Both the position numbers and the translations under genes were made by a program. A DNA stretch of 64,000 bases from JALYGY01 sp963800975 (GTDB lineage: Bacteria; Actinomycetota; Rubrobacteria; Rubrobacterales; Rubrobacteraceae). Numbering within the stretch: position 1 is the first letter of the stretch; each line of letters opens with the position of its first letter. The notes under the pieces are model-generated. The model did no database searches. It was not told the DNA's origin and saw only the letters and a list, made by a program, of their open reading frames with translations. The stretch is from NCBI GenBank assembly GCA_963800975.1, contig CAWDDB010000012.1:310001-374000 (forward strand), written 5' to 3'. Positions 49,603-58,368 of the stretch are shown in pieces.

Positions 49603-50322
49603 ATGAGCGATTTGGCCGACCAGAACAGCAAGAACACTGACAAGAACATCGACGAGACAGGAGAGATCGTGCAGGAGCAGACCCAGCAGGCGCCGGAGAA
49701 GGTCGTGGAGCGGGTCGTGTACGTCGAGAAGCCCAAGCGTAAGTTGGGCCGCAAGATCCTTCTGGGGACGGTGGTCGTCGTCGGCGGCCTGTGGCTGGTA
49801 GGGAGCGCCATCGGCGGGACCGAGCCCAGCGAGGCCAGCAACAACACCGGAGGCAACGGCGCCAACACGGAGCAGGTGGCCGACAGAGAGGCGCCCGAGG
49901 TCCCGAGCTACGGCATCGGCGACCCGATGAAGGTCGAGGGTGGCGTCTACACGGTCAGCGAGGCCGGGTACACGAACATCCTCCACGACCCCTGGAAGAT
50001 CGACCCGCCCAAGCAAGGGAACTTCGTGGTCGTGAAGTACACCTACAAGAACACGTCCGACGAGACCCAGGCGTTCGACGGGGAGATGATGACCCTCACG
50101 GACTCCAAGGGGAACTCCTACGAGGTGTGGGACGACAACTACTCCTACGTGCCCGACGGTAAGGACCTCTGGTACGAGGACATCAACCCCGGCGTGACGG
50201 AGCAGGGCTGGAACATCTACGAGATCCCTCCGGACCGCGGCGAGTCGTACACGCTGCACGTCACGAGCCAGAACATCTGGAGCACGGACGAGGCCAAGCT
50301 GCCCCTCGGCAGCCGCAGCTAA
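49603..50322 (+). CDS. Membrane-anchored DUF4352 protein, copy 2
   Basis: The 239-residue protein has the same plan as the 48340 product: VVERVVYVEKPKRKLGRKIL, one helix (GTVVVVGGLWLVGSAIGG), a low-complexity linker and a sandwich with GVYTVSEAGYTNILHDPWKI, NFVVVKYTYKNTSDETQAFD and DINPGVTEQGWNIYEI. The phrase KIDPPKxGNFVVV is shared. ATG 49603 is preceded by AAAGGAGAACGCC, the ribosome-site cassette used by the genes that follow. Confidence 0.75.
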   Translation: MSDLADQNSKNTDKNIDETGEIVQEQTQQAPEKVVERVVYVEKPKRKLGRKILLGTVVVVGGLWLVGSAIGGTEPSEASNNTGGNGANTEQVADREAPEVPSYGIGDPMKVEGGVYTVSEAGYTNILHDPWKIDPPKQGNFVVVKYTYKNTSDETQAFDGEMMTLTDSKGNSYEVWDDNYSYVPDGKDLWYEDINPGVTEQGWNIYEIPPDRGESYTLHVTSQNIWSTDEAKLPLGSRS

Positions 50323-50400
50323 CACACGGACATCGGGCGGGCTGGCTCATCCCGGCCCGTCCCCGACCAAAAGGAGAGACTGAGGAACAGGGACCTGTTG

Positions 50401-51063
50401 ATGGAGGAGATAACGCATGCCAGTTGGGACCTCGAGGAGGCGCAGCGGGACGTCAACCGCAAGATCGCCAGCAACAACCTGGCCGATCTGCCCAGGGCCA
50501 AGGCCGTTCGGGATCTATGCAAGCAACACCATGAGGACCTGTTGGATCGGCACAAAGAACGCCGCCCGCAAGCCCCCCGACAAAGGAGAACACAGATGAC
50601 GAAGAAGCCAAATCCGAGCCGCAAGGACAGGTTCGCGTGGAAGAAGGGCGACTGCAAGATCATCAACGTCCCTGCTCGTGAGGAGAACAAAGTGAACAAC
50701 GCAAATCACATAGACGTCGAAGACCTGACGAGGGCCGCGCTGCCGATCCTGCAGCGGGCGGCCAAGGCCAGGAAGGTCGTCTTCTACGGCGAGCTCGCCG
50801 ACGAGTGCAAGAACTCCAAGTTGGCCACCCCCGCCTGGCAGGGCCTGACGGGCCACGACCCCAGGCTGTGGCAGGGCCTGTACAACATCAGCCGCGACTC
50901 CATGGACACCAACGGCTTCTTCCTGTCGGCCGTCGTCGTTCACAAGGACGACAACGTCCCGGGCAATGCCTTCAGGGAGTGGTGCGACGAGGAGACGCCA
51001 GGCCGCAACTGGGTCTGGCACTTGAGGCGTGCCCACAAGCACCACCGCTTCAAGCAGATCTAG
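50401..51063 (+). CDS. Hypothetical protein with three nested in-frame starts
   Basis: From ATG 50401 the frame encodes 220 residues. Its first 50 codons are a helical protein (MEEITHASWDLEEAQRDVNR). The next codons read through what looks like an intergenic ribosome site (CAAAGGAGAACACAG) to an in-frame ATG 50596, which starts MTKKPNPSRKDRFAWKKGD, typical of a separate small-protein family. A second site, GAGGAGAACAAA, precedes an in-frame GTG 50692, starting VNNANHIDVEDLTRAAL. The last part (about 120 residues) has REWCDEETPGRNWVWHLRRA near the end. The sequence looks like three formerly separate genes joined in one frame. Function unknown. Confidence 0.55.
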   Translation: MEEITHASWDLEEAQRDVNRKIASNNLADLPRAKAVRDLCKQHHEDLLDRHKERRPQAPRQRRTQMTKKPNPSRKDRFAWKKGDCKIINVPAREENKVNNANHIDVEDLTRAALPILQRAAKARKVVFYGELADECKNSKLATPAWQGLTGHDPRLWQGLYNISRDSMDTNGFFLSAVVVHKDDNVPGNAFREWCDEETPGRNWVWHLRRAHKHHRFKQI

Positions 51064-51077
51064 GAAAGGAGAACGCA

Positions 51078-51389
51078 ATGTACAAGGACGACGAGGATAA
51101 GATCGTGTGGTTCGGTGCTCCAGACACGGACCCGGCTGCCGAGCACGAACGCTTCCTCGCCTGGCGCGATGCCAACCGCACGGGCCGGATCCTCAACATG
51201 CTGACGGCCAAGAAGGCGCGGCTGCACCGGGCGAAGTGCAAGCACTTCATCTACACCCGGGGGCCCGGGGTGGAGCCGCACCTGGTCAACGAGACGACCA
51301 ACATGAAGATCTGCGGGCCAGACGGGCTGCTGCTGAAACGGTTCGCCGCCGAGTGTGGCATCTCGGTCACCAACTGCCCGGACTGCTGA
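51078..51389 (+). CDS. Hypothetical protein with C-terminal cysteines
   Basis: The 103-residue protein starts 7 bases after GAAAGGAGAA in the cassette GAAAGGAGAACGCAATG. It has an acidic beginning (MYKDDEDKIVWFGAPDTDP), a basic helix (LTAKKARLHRAKCKHFIYTR) and a C-terminal AECGISVTNCPDC with three cysteines; the cysteine pattern suggests metal binding. No family recognised. Confidence 0.5.
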   Translation: MYKDDEDKIVWFGAPDTDPAAEHERFLAWRDANRTGRILNMLTAKKARLHRAKCKHFIYTRGPGVEPHLVNETTNMKICGPDGLLLKRFAAECGISVTNCPDC

Positions 51390-51424
51390 CGCCCGGGGGT
51401 CCCCACGCAAGAAAGGAGAACGCA

Positions 51425-51529
51425 ATGCCAAGCCTGGATGAGAGGGCCAAGCACGCCCGTGAGGTGCTGCTGCCGTACGCCGGCAGCCCCGCCGGGGCGC
51501 CGCTAACCATTGTGGCTTCTCTCCATTAG
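51425..51529 (+). CDS. Short protein, probably truncated
   Basis: It is started by the same GAAAGGAGAACGCAATG cassette and encodes 34 residues, MPSLDERAKHAREVLLPYAG and a short remainder, ending in an abrupt SLH. The strong start and sudden stop suggest that the 3' part was lost at the boundary with the repeat-bearing gap that follows. Confidence 0.45.
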   Translation: MPSLDERAKHAREVLLPYAGSPAGAPLTIVASLH

Positions 51530-51630
51530 AATCCATAACATAGCCTCCTACAGTTCTGGTGTCTTCTCCAACGAGTTGGCAACATCCATGATGCAACCCG
51601 AAGGGATTAGGCGCATTGACCGGAACCTTA

Positions 51631-51696
51631 TTCACCGGATTGCGTGGAAGTATGGCGTTCTCGGAAGTTCGCCTGTCAGGTTCTCCGAAGTTCGCT
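51631..51696 (+). repeat. Dispersed intergenic repeat copy
   Basis: TTATTCACCGGATTGCGTGG leads to TTCTCGGAAGTTCGC (51658-51672), and a second, shorter copy TTCTCCGAAGTTCGCT follows at 51681-51696. The rest of 51530-51847 shows no gene. Confidence 0.6.
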
Positions 51697-51847
51697 AACT
51701 AGATCCCTTCCGGGTGTCGCTATTGCACGTCGTCGTAGAAAACCCGGTATGCCGACCCGGTAGGTCAACTGGTGTGCGGCTACCCTCGGTGCCCTAGAGT
51801 GCCATCGGACCCCAACAACCGACGTCGAACAAGGGAGGACTCCAGGG

Positions 51848-52711
51848 ATGTCCGGCCTATCTAGTTTGGTGAAGCGGCGCCCGCTCCTCGCGTTCTTCGT
51901 GTTGACCTACGCGCTCTCGTGGTTGGCATGGCCGTTGTGGGCTTCGGGTCTCTACCCCATAGCCCCGGTCTTCAGCTTCGCCCCTTTCCTCACGGCCCTC
52001 GTCGTGCTGGCCATTGCCTACGGCAATAGCGGGGTCGGCGGATTGCTGAGGCGGATGGTGCGCTGGCGCGTGGGGCTCAGGTGGTACGCCGTGGCCCTTT
52101 TGCTCCCGGCCGGCCTTGCCCTCGCAGCGACGGCGCTCAACGTCCTGCTCGGCGCTCAGGCTCCCTCCGCGGACGATCTGGGCGGCTGGACGGGCCTCAT
52201 GCCCGGTTTTGCCATAGCACTACTTATCCCCGGCCTCGGCGGGGCATGGGAGGAGCCGGGCTGGAGGGGCTTCGCGCTTCCGCGCCTGCAAGCCGGCCGC
52301 TCGGCGCTCTTTGCCGCCCTGATCCTGGGGGTGCTCATAGCCGGATGGCACCTGCCGCTGATGGTGGTCGGAGAGGTGCACTGGTCGGACATAGTGCTGA
52401 TCATGGGCGCGGCGATCGTCTTCAACTGGGTGTTCAATAATGCCAACGGGAGCGTGCTGATCGTCATGATGATGCACGCCATGAACAACACCGTCTCGGG
52501 CGGATTCTTCTCGCCCATGTTCTCTGGTGCCGACTCTGTGAGGCAGTCGTGGATGCTGGCGGCGGTCTGGTGCGTGGTGGCCATCGTGGTGATCATCGTG
52601 GCGGGGCCAGAAGACCTCTCCCGTAAGCACCGTAAGCAGGAGGAGGGGAAGGAGGAGGCCGCGGAGGCCGGGGTCGCCACGCCTGGGGTCGTTGGCCCTA
52701 CCCCCAGATGA
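51848..52711 (+). CDS. CPBP-family intramembrane metalloprotease
   Basis: This 287-residue, seven-to-eight-helix protein has the three CPBP motifs: WEEPGWRG (E-E-x-x-x-R), AGWHLP and MMHAMNNT, whose Glu and His residues bind the catalytic zinc within the membrane. Family members cleave membrane-bound peptides or prenylated proteins. A charged tail follows the last helix. ATG 51848 follows GGGAGGAC. The gene stands alone between repeat-bearing gaps. Confidence 0.85.
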   Translation: MSGLSSLVKRRPLLAFFVLTYALSWLAWPLWASGLYPIAPVFSFAPFLTALVVLAIAYGNSGVGGLLRRMVRWRVGLRWYAVALLLPAGLALAATALNVLLGAQAPSADDLGGWTGLMPGFAIALLIPGLGGAWEEPGWRGFALPRLQAGRSALFAALILGVLIAGWHLPLMVVGEVHWSDIVLIMGAAIVFNWVFNNANGSVLIVMMMHAMNNTVSGGFFSPMFSGADSVRQSWMLAAVWCVVAIVVIIVAGPEDLSRKHRKQEEGKEEAAEAGVATPGVVGPTPR

Positions 52712-52755
52712 ACTAAGAAGCGAACTACTTCCGAGCTATTGAACGTTCAGAGGCG

Positions 52756-52789
52756 GAAGGACCGGAGTCATCACGAGCTCCGGTCCTTC
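52756..52789 (+). terminator. Intrinsic-type hairpin after the CPBP gene
   Basis: GAAGGACCGGAG and CTCCGGTCCTTC form a perfect 12-bp stem with a 10-base loop, 44 bases after the stop, followed by TCATG. Confidence 0.7.
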
Positions 52790-52830
52790 TCATGCATGCT
52801 AGGGTATCGTTACCGACACCGGACTACCCC

Positions 52831-52888
52831 TTTTTGGACAGTCTCAGAAGGTGCGTTCTCGGAAGTCCGCATAGCCCGGTCCAGCATC
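52831..52888 (+). repeat. Dispersed repeat copy next to a MITE-like end
   Basis: TTTTTGGACAGTCTC (52831-52845) resembles the right inverted repeat of the MITE at 60 kb. It is followed at once by AGAAGG and the repeat core TTCTCGGAAGTCCGC (52856-52870), the same junction as at 60.2 kb. Confidence 0.55.
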
Positions 52889-52902
52889 CGTGAGGGGCGG
52901 CG

Positions 52903-53280
52903 TCAGTTCCGTGGGGGTTCGAAAAGTTCGATGGGGTTGCCGGAGGGGTCCTCTAGGAGGATCTGCTTGCCGCCTCTGCCGCCGACGATCTCGTTGCGGA
53001 AGTGCGCCTCCGTGTCGCGCAACGCCTCGACCTCGCTGGCGAGATCATCGACCTCGAGCTGGATGCGGTTCCAACCGCCCGGCTCGGGCTTGCGCCCGTC
53101 GGGCATGGGTTGGCCTGCTCCGCCCGCGCCGGGCTCGTTCAGCAGGAGGCGCAGGTCGCCTCGCGAGAGGACCGCGAAACCGGGGGGGTTGAACTCGACA
53201 CCGAAGCCGAGCCGCCCAGTGTAGAACGCGATCGCCGCTTCGACGTCGTCGACTATGTAACGCACGCTGACCGTGGCCAT
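52903..53280 (-). CDS. VOC-family (glyoxalase/bleomycin resistance) protein
   Basis: The protein is 125 aa long with two beta-alpha-beta-beta-beta modules: VRYIVDDVEAAIAFYTGRLG ... LRLLLNEPG and IQLEVDDLASEVEALRD ... QILLEDPSGNPIELFEP. This is the VOC fold. The second-module metal-ligand Glu is present (PIELFE). The natural substrate cannot be told. ATG 53280 follows AAGGAGG at 8 bases. Confidence 0.85.
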   Translation of the reverse strand: MATVSVRYIVDDVEAAIAFYTGRLGFGVEFNPPGFAVLSRGDLRLLLNEPGAGGAGQPMPDGRKPEPGGWNRIQLEVDDLASEVEALRDTEAHFRNEIVGGRGGKQILLEDPSGNPIELFEPPRN

Positions 53281-53999
53281 CGTTAGTCCTCCTTGGATTT
53301 CCTCGCCGGTATTCCTTGCACCAAGTTTACGTCCATCCATGTTCCTTCCCGATCGCCCGCTTGCCCCTCGTAGGATAGAAGGCGGGGAACCACCGCCCAT
53401 CGTACGGAGGTCGCGATCCTGGCCTGTACGGAGGTACGGCTCCGTTAACGCCGAGGCGCCGGTACGCGTACGGTGGGCCGTCTGCGGCGAGGCTCGCACA
53501 GGGTCGCGCCAATCCTTTTGGCTTTCCCTCAGACGCGGTCGGCGGGACGGGACCGACCCATTGGCCTTGGGCGTCCACCAACAGCGGTTGCGTGTGGGAC
53601 TCTCGGCGTTGCTACGGCCATGCTCAGCAGACTTCATGAGCAGCTCTGTCGCCCTTATTCATAGGAGTGCGTGGAAGATGGGTTCTCCGAAGTACAGGTG
53701 CAGGATCCCGCATAGCCCTGGCCCTGACGGCCCGGAATCGCCCGCACGGAGCCCACGCCATGTCATCGTGCCCGAGCACCTTGCCACGCGGGTGGATGAA
53801 TACGCGGCAGCACGGGTAACGTCGCATGTCGGGTACGGGAGGTGCAGCGACGGCGGCATGCGACTCCCGATACACAAAACCGCCTGAGCTCGCGTTCCAC
53901 GCCATCGTGGGTGATGACGCGCCAAAGTTGCGCTTCGAGCGGGCAAGGGACCGAGCGAGTCGCGCTCGAGCGTACACAGGCGGGTGAGCAAAGGCTCCT
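53281..53999. other. Gene-poor region with one dispersed repeat copy
   Basis: The only recognisable piece is a repeat copy at about 53655-53720 (ATTCATAGGAGTGCGTGGAA, then TTCTCCGAAGT at 53683-53693). Open frames here are long only because of GC content and lack ribosome sites. Confidence 0.45.
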
Positions 54000-54137
54000 C
54001 ACAACCTGGTGCCCGTCCTGCTCGGGGACGGCGTCCGGCTGCTCGACCGCCTGGGCGCGGAGCCGATCGAGCTGGAGAGCAACCGGGTGATCGAGGGAGC
54101 CGGGGTCACGCATCTCACCTTCCGCGTCGTGAAGTGA
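54000..54137 (+). pseudogene. C-terminal fragment of a RibD/DHFR-like reductase
   Basis: A frame ending at TGA 54135 reads HNLVPVLLGDGVRLLDRLGA, then EPIELESNRV and VTHLTFRVVK. This is the characteristic end of stand-alone RibD C-terminal-domain (dihydrofolate-reductase-family) proteins. The rest of the gene is missing. 54138-54274 shows nothing further. Confidence 0.65.
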
Positions 54138-54274
54138 GGTAGCAACCGGGGCGGATGCGCCACGTCCCGAGCTTAGGACCGCGAGTACAATCCGGACAGG
54201 ATCGTCCGGTGAAGGAGTTGGGCCTGGCTGCGACCCCGCGGTGCGCCATTGCTGGACTAGTTTGCGGGGCGCGG

Positions 54275-55033
54275 TTAAGACCTCAAGATCTCGAGGTACA
54301 CGGCCTCGGTCTGAGACGACGGGGACACGCCGAGTTCCTCCGACAAAAGACTCCGACAACGCTCGTAGACGCGTAGCGCCTCCGCCCGGTTGCCCACGGC
54401 GGTGTGGGCCCGCATGAGGAGCTGGTAGCCCGTCTCGCGGAAGGGTTCGAGGGCCACCGCTTCCCTGGCGTGCTTCACCGCGTATTCTGGCTCTGTGTGC
54501 CAGATGGAGGGCTCACTTAGGCATTCGTGCGCCCGCACGAGCACGTCGCGCAGCTCGGAGCGTTTCGCGGTCACCCACGGTCCCTCCTCGCCCATCAAGA
54601 AAGACCTTCGGGAGATCTGGTAAGCTGCCTGCGCCCATCCCCAGGCTTCCCGCGGTTGGTCTGTCCGCAGCGCGCTTTCGGCGCGATCGATGGCCCCGGT
54701 CACGGCTTCCACGTCGATCCAGACGTCGGTAGGCAGCGACAGCTGGTAGTGGCCGAACGATCCGTCGAGGGCGACCTCTGAGAGATCGATATCAGCGAGG
54801 AGCGCGCGCACCTTGCTGATGAGGGCGCTGAGCGACCTTTCCCAGGAGGGGGGCGCGTTGCCCAGCCAGAGCTCTTCGGCCAGCTCGTCCCGTGACACGG
54901 CCCTGAGGTGCTCGCAGGCCAGGTGGGCGAAGGTGAGGCGGCCCTGCCTTCCCATCAAGCGTCGTTCGTCGAGGAGGACGGTGCCGTTGTCCTCGATGAG
55001 CACCCTGCCGGTCAAGTAGATCCTGAGCGCCAT
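54275..55033 (-). CDS. SARP-like BTAD transcriptional regulator
   Basis: The 252-residue protein has an N-terminal winged helix of the OmpR/SARP type (LTGRVLIEDNG ... LMGRQGRLTFAHLACEHLRA ... SRDELAEELW) and a bacterial transcriptional activator domain of TPR-like helices ending RAEALRVYERCRSLLSEELG and a short PSSQTEAVYLEIL tail. It lacks the ATPase domain of larger SARPs. ATG 55033 follows AAGGGG. The gene is divergent from a DUF1059 gene, 81 bases away, which it may control. Confidence 0.82.
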   Translation of the reverse strand: MALRIYLTGRVLIEDNGTVLLDERRLMGRQGRLTFAHLACEHLRAVSRDELAEELWLGNAPPSWERSLSALISKVRALLADIDLSEVALDGSFGHYQLSLPTDVWIDVEAVTGAIDRAESALRTDQPREAWGWAQAAYQISRRSFLMGEEGPWVTAKRSELRDVLVRAHECLSEPSIWHTEPEYAVKHAREAVALEPFRETGYQLLMRAHTAVGNRAEALRVYERCRSLLSEELGVSPSSQTEAVYLEILRS

Positions 55034-55114
55034 CCCCAACCCCTTCACAACATGCCGCCAACATTCTAGCAATGGCGGTGGCGTAACATGCGACCAGCAA
55101 AGGAGGTAACACAG

Positions 55115-55264
55115 ATGGCAAAGATAATGCTTTGCGACTGCGGACATGTGGTCAGAGGCGATACCGACGACGAACTGGTGGCCAACGTGCAGGAGCACGC
55201 GCGCGAGGTCCACGATATGGAGGTCACCAGGGAACAGGTCCTCGCGATGGCCCAACCAGAATAG
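55115..55264 (+). CDS. DUF1059 small protein
   Basis: This 49-residue protein, MAKIMLCDCGHVVRGDTDDE followed by LVANVQEHAREVHDME, matches the DUF1059 family with its CDCGHVV motif. The cysteines and histidines may bind a metal. ATG 55115 is 8 bases from AAGGAGG, a very strong site. It is divergent from the BTAD regulator gene and 47 bases before the MOSC gene. Confidence 0.8.
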   Translation: MAKIMLCDCGHVVRGDTDDELVANVQEHAREVHDMEVTREQVLAMAQPE

Positions 55265-55311
55265 CCGCACACGAGCGGCTCGTAACATTCGGAAGGAAAG
55301 GGGATCGTAAG

Positions 55312-55947
55312 ATGAAGCTGCTCTCCGTCAACGCCTCATCGCCTGCGGATGTTGTGCACGGCGGTAAAACGGTAACGACGGGAATCTTCAAAGAGCCGGT
55401 CTACAGGCGGGTCATGCTCGGGATGCTGAACCTCGACGGGGATGGGCAGGCGGATCTCGTAGGCCACGGCGGAATCTACAAGGCGGTCTACGCGTACTCG
55501 GTCGAGAACTACGACTACTGGAAGCGTGAGCTTGGTCGAACCGATCTCGCCTTCGGACAGTTCGGGGAAAACTTCACCGTCGAGGGGATGCTGGAAGACG
55601 GGATCCACGTCGGCGACGTTTTTCGCGTGGGCGGCGCGCTAATCGAAGTGACCCAGCCGCGCGTCCCTTGTTACAAGCTCGGCATAAAAATGGGGCTGCG
55701 CGGGTTCGAGAAGGAGTTTCTGGCAAGTGGCCGGGTGGGCTTTTACCTGCGCGTTTTGGAAGAAGGCGAGGTCGGCGCCGGGGACATCCTGGATCGCATA
55801 CGGACCGATCCCGAACGGATGACGGTCCGGGAGATCTGCCGCCTGCTCTACTTCGATCCCGGGAACCTGGCAGGAGCGAGGAGGGCGCTTCGCATCCGGG
55901 CGCTATCTCCCGGATGGCGGCGATCGTTCGAAGAGCGATTGGCCTAA
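55312..55947 (+). CDS. MOSC-domain protein (YiiM-like)
   Basis: The 211-residue protein has the MOSC core: GDGQADLVGHGGIYKAVYAY, FGENFTVEGM, IHVGDVFRVGGALIEVTQPR and the conserved cysteine in VPCYKLG. A C-terminal three-helix segment (MTVREICRLLYFDP) marks the YiiM subgroup, which handles molybdenum-cofactor-dependent reduction of N-hydroxylated compounds. ATG 55312 follows AAGGAAAGGGGA. It may share a transcript with the DUF1059 gene. Confidence 0.88.
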   Translation: MKLLSVNASSPADVVHGGKTVTTGIFKEPVYRRVMLGMLNLDGDGQADLVGHGGIYKAVYAYSVENYDYWKRELGRTDLAFGQFGENFTVEGMLEDGIHVGDVFRVGGALIEVTQPRVPCYKLGIKMGLRGFEKEFLASGRVGFYLRVLEEGEVGAGDILDRIRTDPERMTVREICRLLYFDPGNLAGARRALRIRALSPGWRRSFEERLA

Positions 55948-56120
55948 ACCGGAGCGCCGATCTAGTCCGGTGAAGAGCCCAGGTCAAGGTTCCGGCCCGA
56001 GCTGTTCTCTGAGCGAAGGAGGTGAGAGATAAAAAGCCGTTGAATATTGGGGCGTCGGGAAGAGACCGTTCAAGGCGCCCGGCTTATAAACGTCCCGTGA
56101 CCAAGAGGAGGTTCACGACC

Positions 56121-56372
56121 ATGCCACTATACATCGATCACCACAAGCACGTGAAAGGATTGACGGCTGAAGCGGTGGCGGACGCCCACCGGAAAGATCT
56201 CGAGGTTCAGGACAAACACGATGCCAAGGCACTGAGATACTGGTTCAACGAGGAAAAAGAAGAGGTCTTCTGCCTGATCGACGCGTCTAGTGCCGAGGCA
56301 GCCGCAGACCTCCATCGTGAGGCACACGGGCTCATGGCCGACGAGATAACGGAGGTCGAAGAGGGTTCCTAG
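56121..56372 (+). CDS. DUF4242 (SCO4226-type) small protein
   Basis: The 83-residue protein begins MPLYIDHHKHVKGLTAEAVA and has RYWFNEEKEEVFCLIDASSA and EAHGLMADEITEVEEG. This is the ferredoxin-like DUF4242 family, some members of which bind nickel. ATG 56121 is 9 bases from AGAGGAGG. It is a single gene. Confidence 0.82.
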   Translation: MPLYIDHHKHVKGLTAEAVADAHRKDLEVQDKHDAKALRYWFNEEKEEVFCLIDASSAEAAADLHREAHGLMADEITEVEEGS

Positions 56373-56558
56373 CGGCACCAGAGCGGGTCGGGGGTTCCCG
56401 TATCTCCCGACCCTCAAATTTCTACCCTTATTCGTCGGAGTGTTTCCTACCGGCTCGGCCCGAAGCTGCTTGCCTGGCAGTTGGCACGAGCGTCCGAAAC
56501 AGAGGCCGCGCTGGCTTAAGGCGCGGCGAGCCGGCGAGCGACACCTGGAGGAGAGATC

Positions 56559-57089
56559 ATGACCAACAAATTCGTAGTGGACCCCCAAGAGAGGATCGAG
56601 GTGCGGTGGGGCCTGCACGCGGACGAGGCCCAGATTGCGGAGCTACTAGAACTGAACGGCTTCCCGCGGTGGGCCGCGTTCGAAGACAGATTCATAGTCG
56701 CCGAACGAGACGGTCGCGTACTGGCGGCGCTGCGGTATCGTACGGAGTCCAAGCGGCTCCTGCTGGGGCTACTCGTCTCCGACCCGTGGGCCGCAGAACG
56801 TCCCCTGGCGGTGGCCCTGTACGCGGGGGCAGGGGAGCTGGCGCTGGAGATGGGCGCCAGAGAGGTGCGCGTCCGTTCGGTGCCCCACGCCGACAACTAC
56901 CCGTGCGAAGCGGGGTATCGCCGGCGATATCCCGGTGGCTGGTATCTGCCAGCGACGCCGCCCCTCCGGCGCCGCAATGAGCTCCCCGCGGGTGGCTGGC
57001 GGAGGATGGTCGCCCTGCTGGGCATACCTGCCGTGCCGTTCTTTCGGGCCTTCAGCGAAGACGGGCGATGGAAGGACGGGCCGAGATGA
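56559..57089 (+). CDS. GNAT-family acetyltransferase
   Basis: This 176-residue protein has the GNAT strand-loop order, with ERDGRVLAALRYR, a LLVSDPWAAERPLAVALYAG motif-A-like region and GAREVRVRSVPHADNYPCEA for the final strand and helix. The canonical R/Q-x-x-G-x-G/A loop is degenerate, so its activity is uncertain. ATG 56559 follows GGAGGAGAG. It overlaps the next gene by 4 bases. Confidence 0.65.
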   Translation: MTNKFVVDPQERIEVRWGLHADEAQIAELLELNGFPRWAAFEDRFIVAERDGRVLAALRYRTESKRLLLGLLVSDPWAAERPLAVALYAGAGELALEMGAREVRVRSVPHADNYPCEAGYRRRYPGGWYLPATPPLRRRNELPAGGWRRMVALLGIPAVPFFRAFSEDGRWKDGPR

Positions 57090-57586
57090 TCGATGCCGAG
57101 AAGGATGGTCGCCCCGAAGGAGAGTCTCAGGAGATGGTACGGCAAGAAGGCATTTTCCCTGTTCACCCGGAAGATATCCCGCGCATCGTCGAAGTGTGGG
57201 AAGCGTCTGTCCGTGAAACGCACCATTTCTTGACGGAAGCTGACATCGAGTTGTTCAAGCCGCTGGTCGAGCAGGAACTCCCTAGCGTGGCGGAGTTGGC
57301 TTGCGTGCGCGATGGCGCAGGTCAGGTGGTGGGCTTCGTCGGTGTGGAGAAGGACAAAGTCGAGATGCTGTTCGTCCATCCCGAGTGGCGCGGGCAGGGG
57401 ATCGGGCGCCACCTACTAGAGCGTGCCGTGAGGTCGCTGGACGCGACGAGGGTCGATGTCAACGAGCAGAACGAGCAGGCGGTGGGGTTTTATCAGCGGA
57501 TGAGGTTTGGGGTAGAAGGGCGTTCCGAGTTAGATGGTCTGGGCAAGCCGTTCCCACTGCTGCACATGCGGTTGGGGCGTCTCTGA
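57086..57586 (+). CDS. GNAT-family acetyltransferase (YjaB-like)
   Basis: The 166-residue protein has the standard acetyl-CoA loop: VGFVGVEKDKVEMLFVHPEW followed by RGQGIGRHLLERAV, then LDATRVDVNEQNEQAVGFYQ and RMRFGVEGRS. The start HPEDIPRIVEVWEASVRETH resembles YjaB-type lysine or small-molecule acetyltransferases. ATG 57086 overlaps the previous stop (ATGA); ATG 57068 is an alternative. The two GNAT genes form an operon. Confidence 0.85.
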   Translation: MIDAEKDGRPEGESQEMVRQEGIFPVHPEDIPRIVEVWEASVRETHHFLTEADIELFKPLVEQELPSVAELACVRDGAGQVVGFVGVEKDKVEMLFVHPEWRGQGIGRHLLERAVRSLDATRVDVNEQNEQAVGFYQRMRFGVEGRSELDGLGKPFPLLHMRLGRL

Positions 57587-57661
57587 CGAGAGGCTGCGCG
57601 TGTGTTGTCCCGCAAACGGTCCCGTACGCGGAAGGCAACCACGGGGGCACCGACATGGTCC

Positions 57662-57790
57662 ATGGTCCGGCGCGAAGAGATACCCGACGAAGCCTGGCAA
57701 CAGATCGGGCCACTTGTACTCGTGCCCTCTCGGGTCGCAGGCAAGCGCCGGTTGACGTTCACACAACCCCGCCGCGTTCTCGATGGCGGC
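57662..57790 (+). pseudogene. IS5-type transposase N-terminal fragment
   Basis: The frame reads MVRREEIPDEAWQQIGPLVL, the usual start of IS5-family transposases, and breaks off after about 40 residues. It is a remnant. The MITE at 60.1 kb has IS5-like ends and could have been moved by a complete relative. Confidence 0.6.
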
Positions 57791-57807
57791 GACAGGAAGA
57801 AGAGGAC

Positions 57808-57978
57808 ATGAACCATTACACAGACTTCGACCTAATCCTGATCAGGGAGCGCAACCAGCAGATCCGCGACGAGGTCGACTCACTGCGGCTCAAGAAGCGT
57901 CTGCGGAAGGGCCGCACCCCGCGCGGCTCGCAGCCGGTAGCCTCGCTCGACTGGGGCGGAGCGCGGCTGGCAGGTTGA
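57808..57978 (+). CDS. Small charged helical protein
   Basis: The protein (56 aa) begins MNHYTDFDLILIRERNQQIR, continues with a basic helix (RLKKRLRKG) and ends LDWGGARLAG. AGAAGAGG precedes ATG 57808. No family recognised. 57979-58500 shows no other gene. Confidence 0.5.
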   Translation: MNHYTDFDLILIRERNQQIRDEVDSLRLKKRLRKGRTPRGSQPVASLDWGGARLAG

Positions 57979-58368
57979 TTGACCGGACGGGGCTGATGGG
58001 CCGCGCCTTCGGCAAAGCAAGGAGCGCCTGTGGGGCGCATCGCGTCGACGGTTACGGAGGGCAGGAGCACCACTCCTGCCTTCCCCGAGAAGCAAGGTGT
58101 GAAGCGATGATCTCCAGGATGAGTGCCAGATATGACCACCGCGCGGTGCTGGCATTAGCGACGCTTGCCACGGAGCCGTGCGTGCTCCTCACCTATGTTT
58201 TGTCACTAAATTTACATAGTCGAAGATCTCGCACTCTGAGGTGCCCGCTCCTTGCGCTTCCGATAATAGACATTATCCGCTTTACAACCTCCCGCTCATA
58301 GCTGATAATGCGCTCCTGAGCTACGAATAGGGTAAGAAAAGTCCAGACGCACCCCACGCTCGGGGTGG

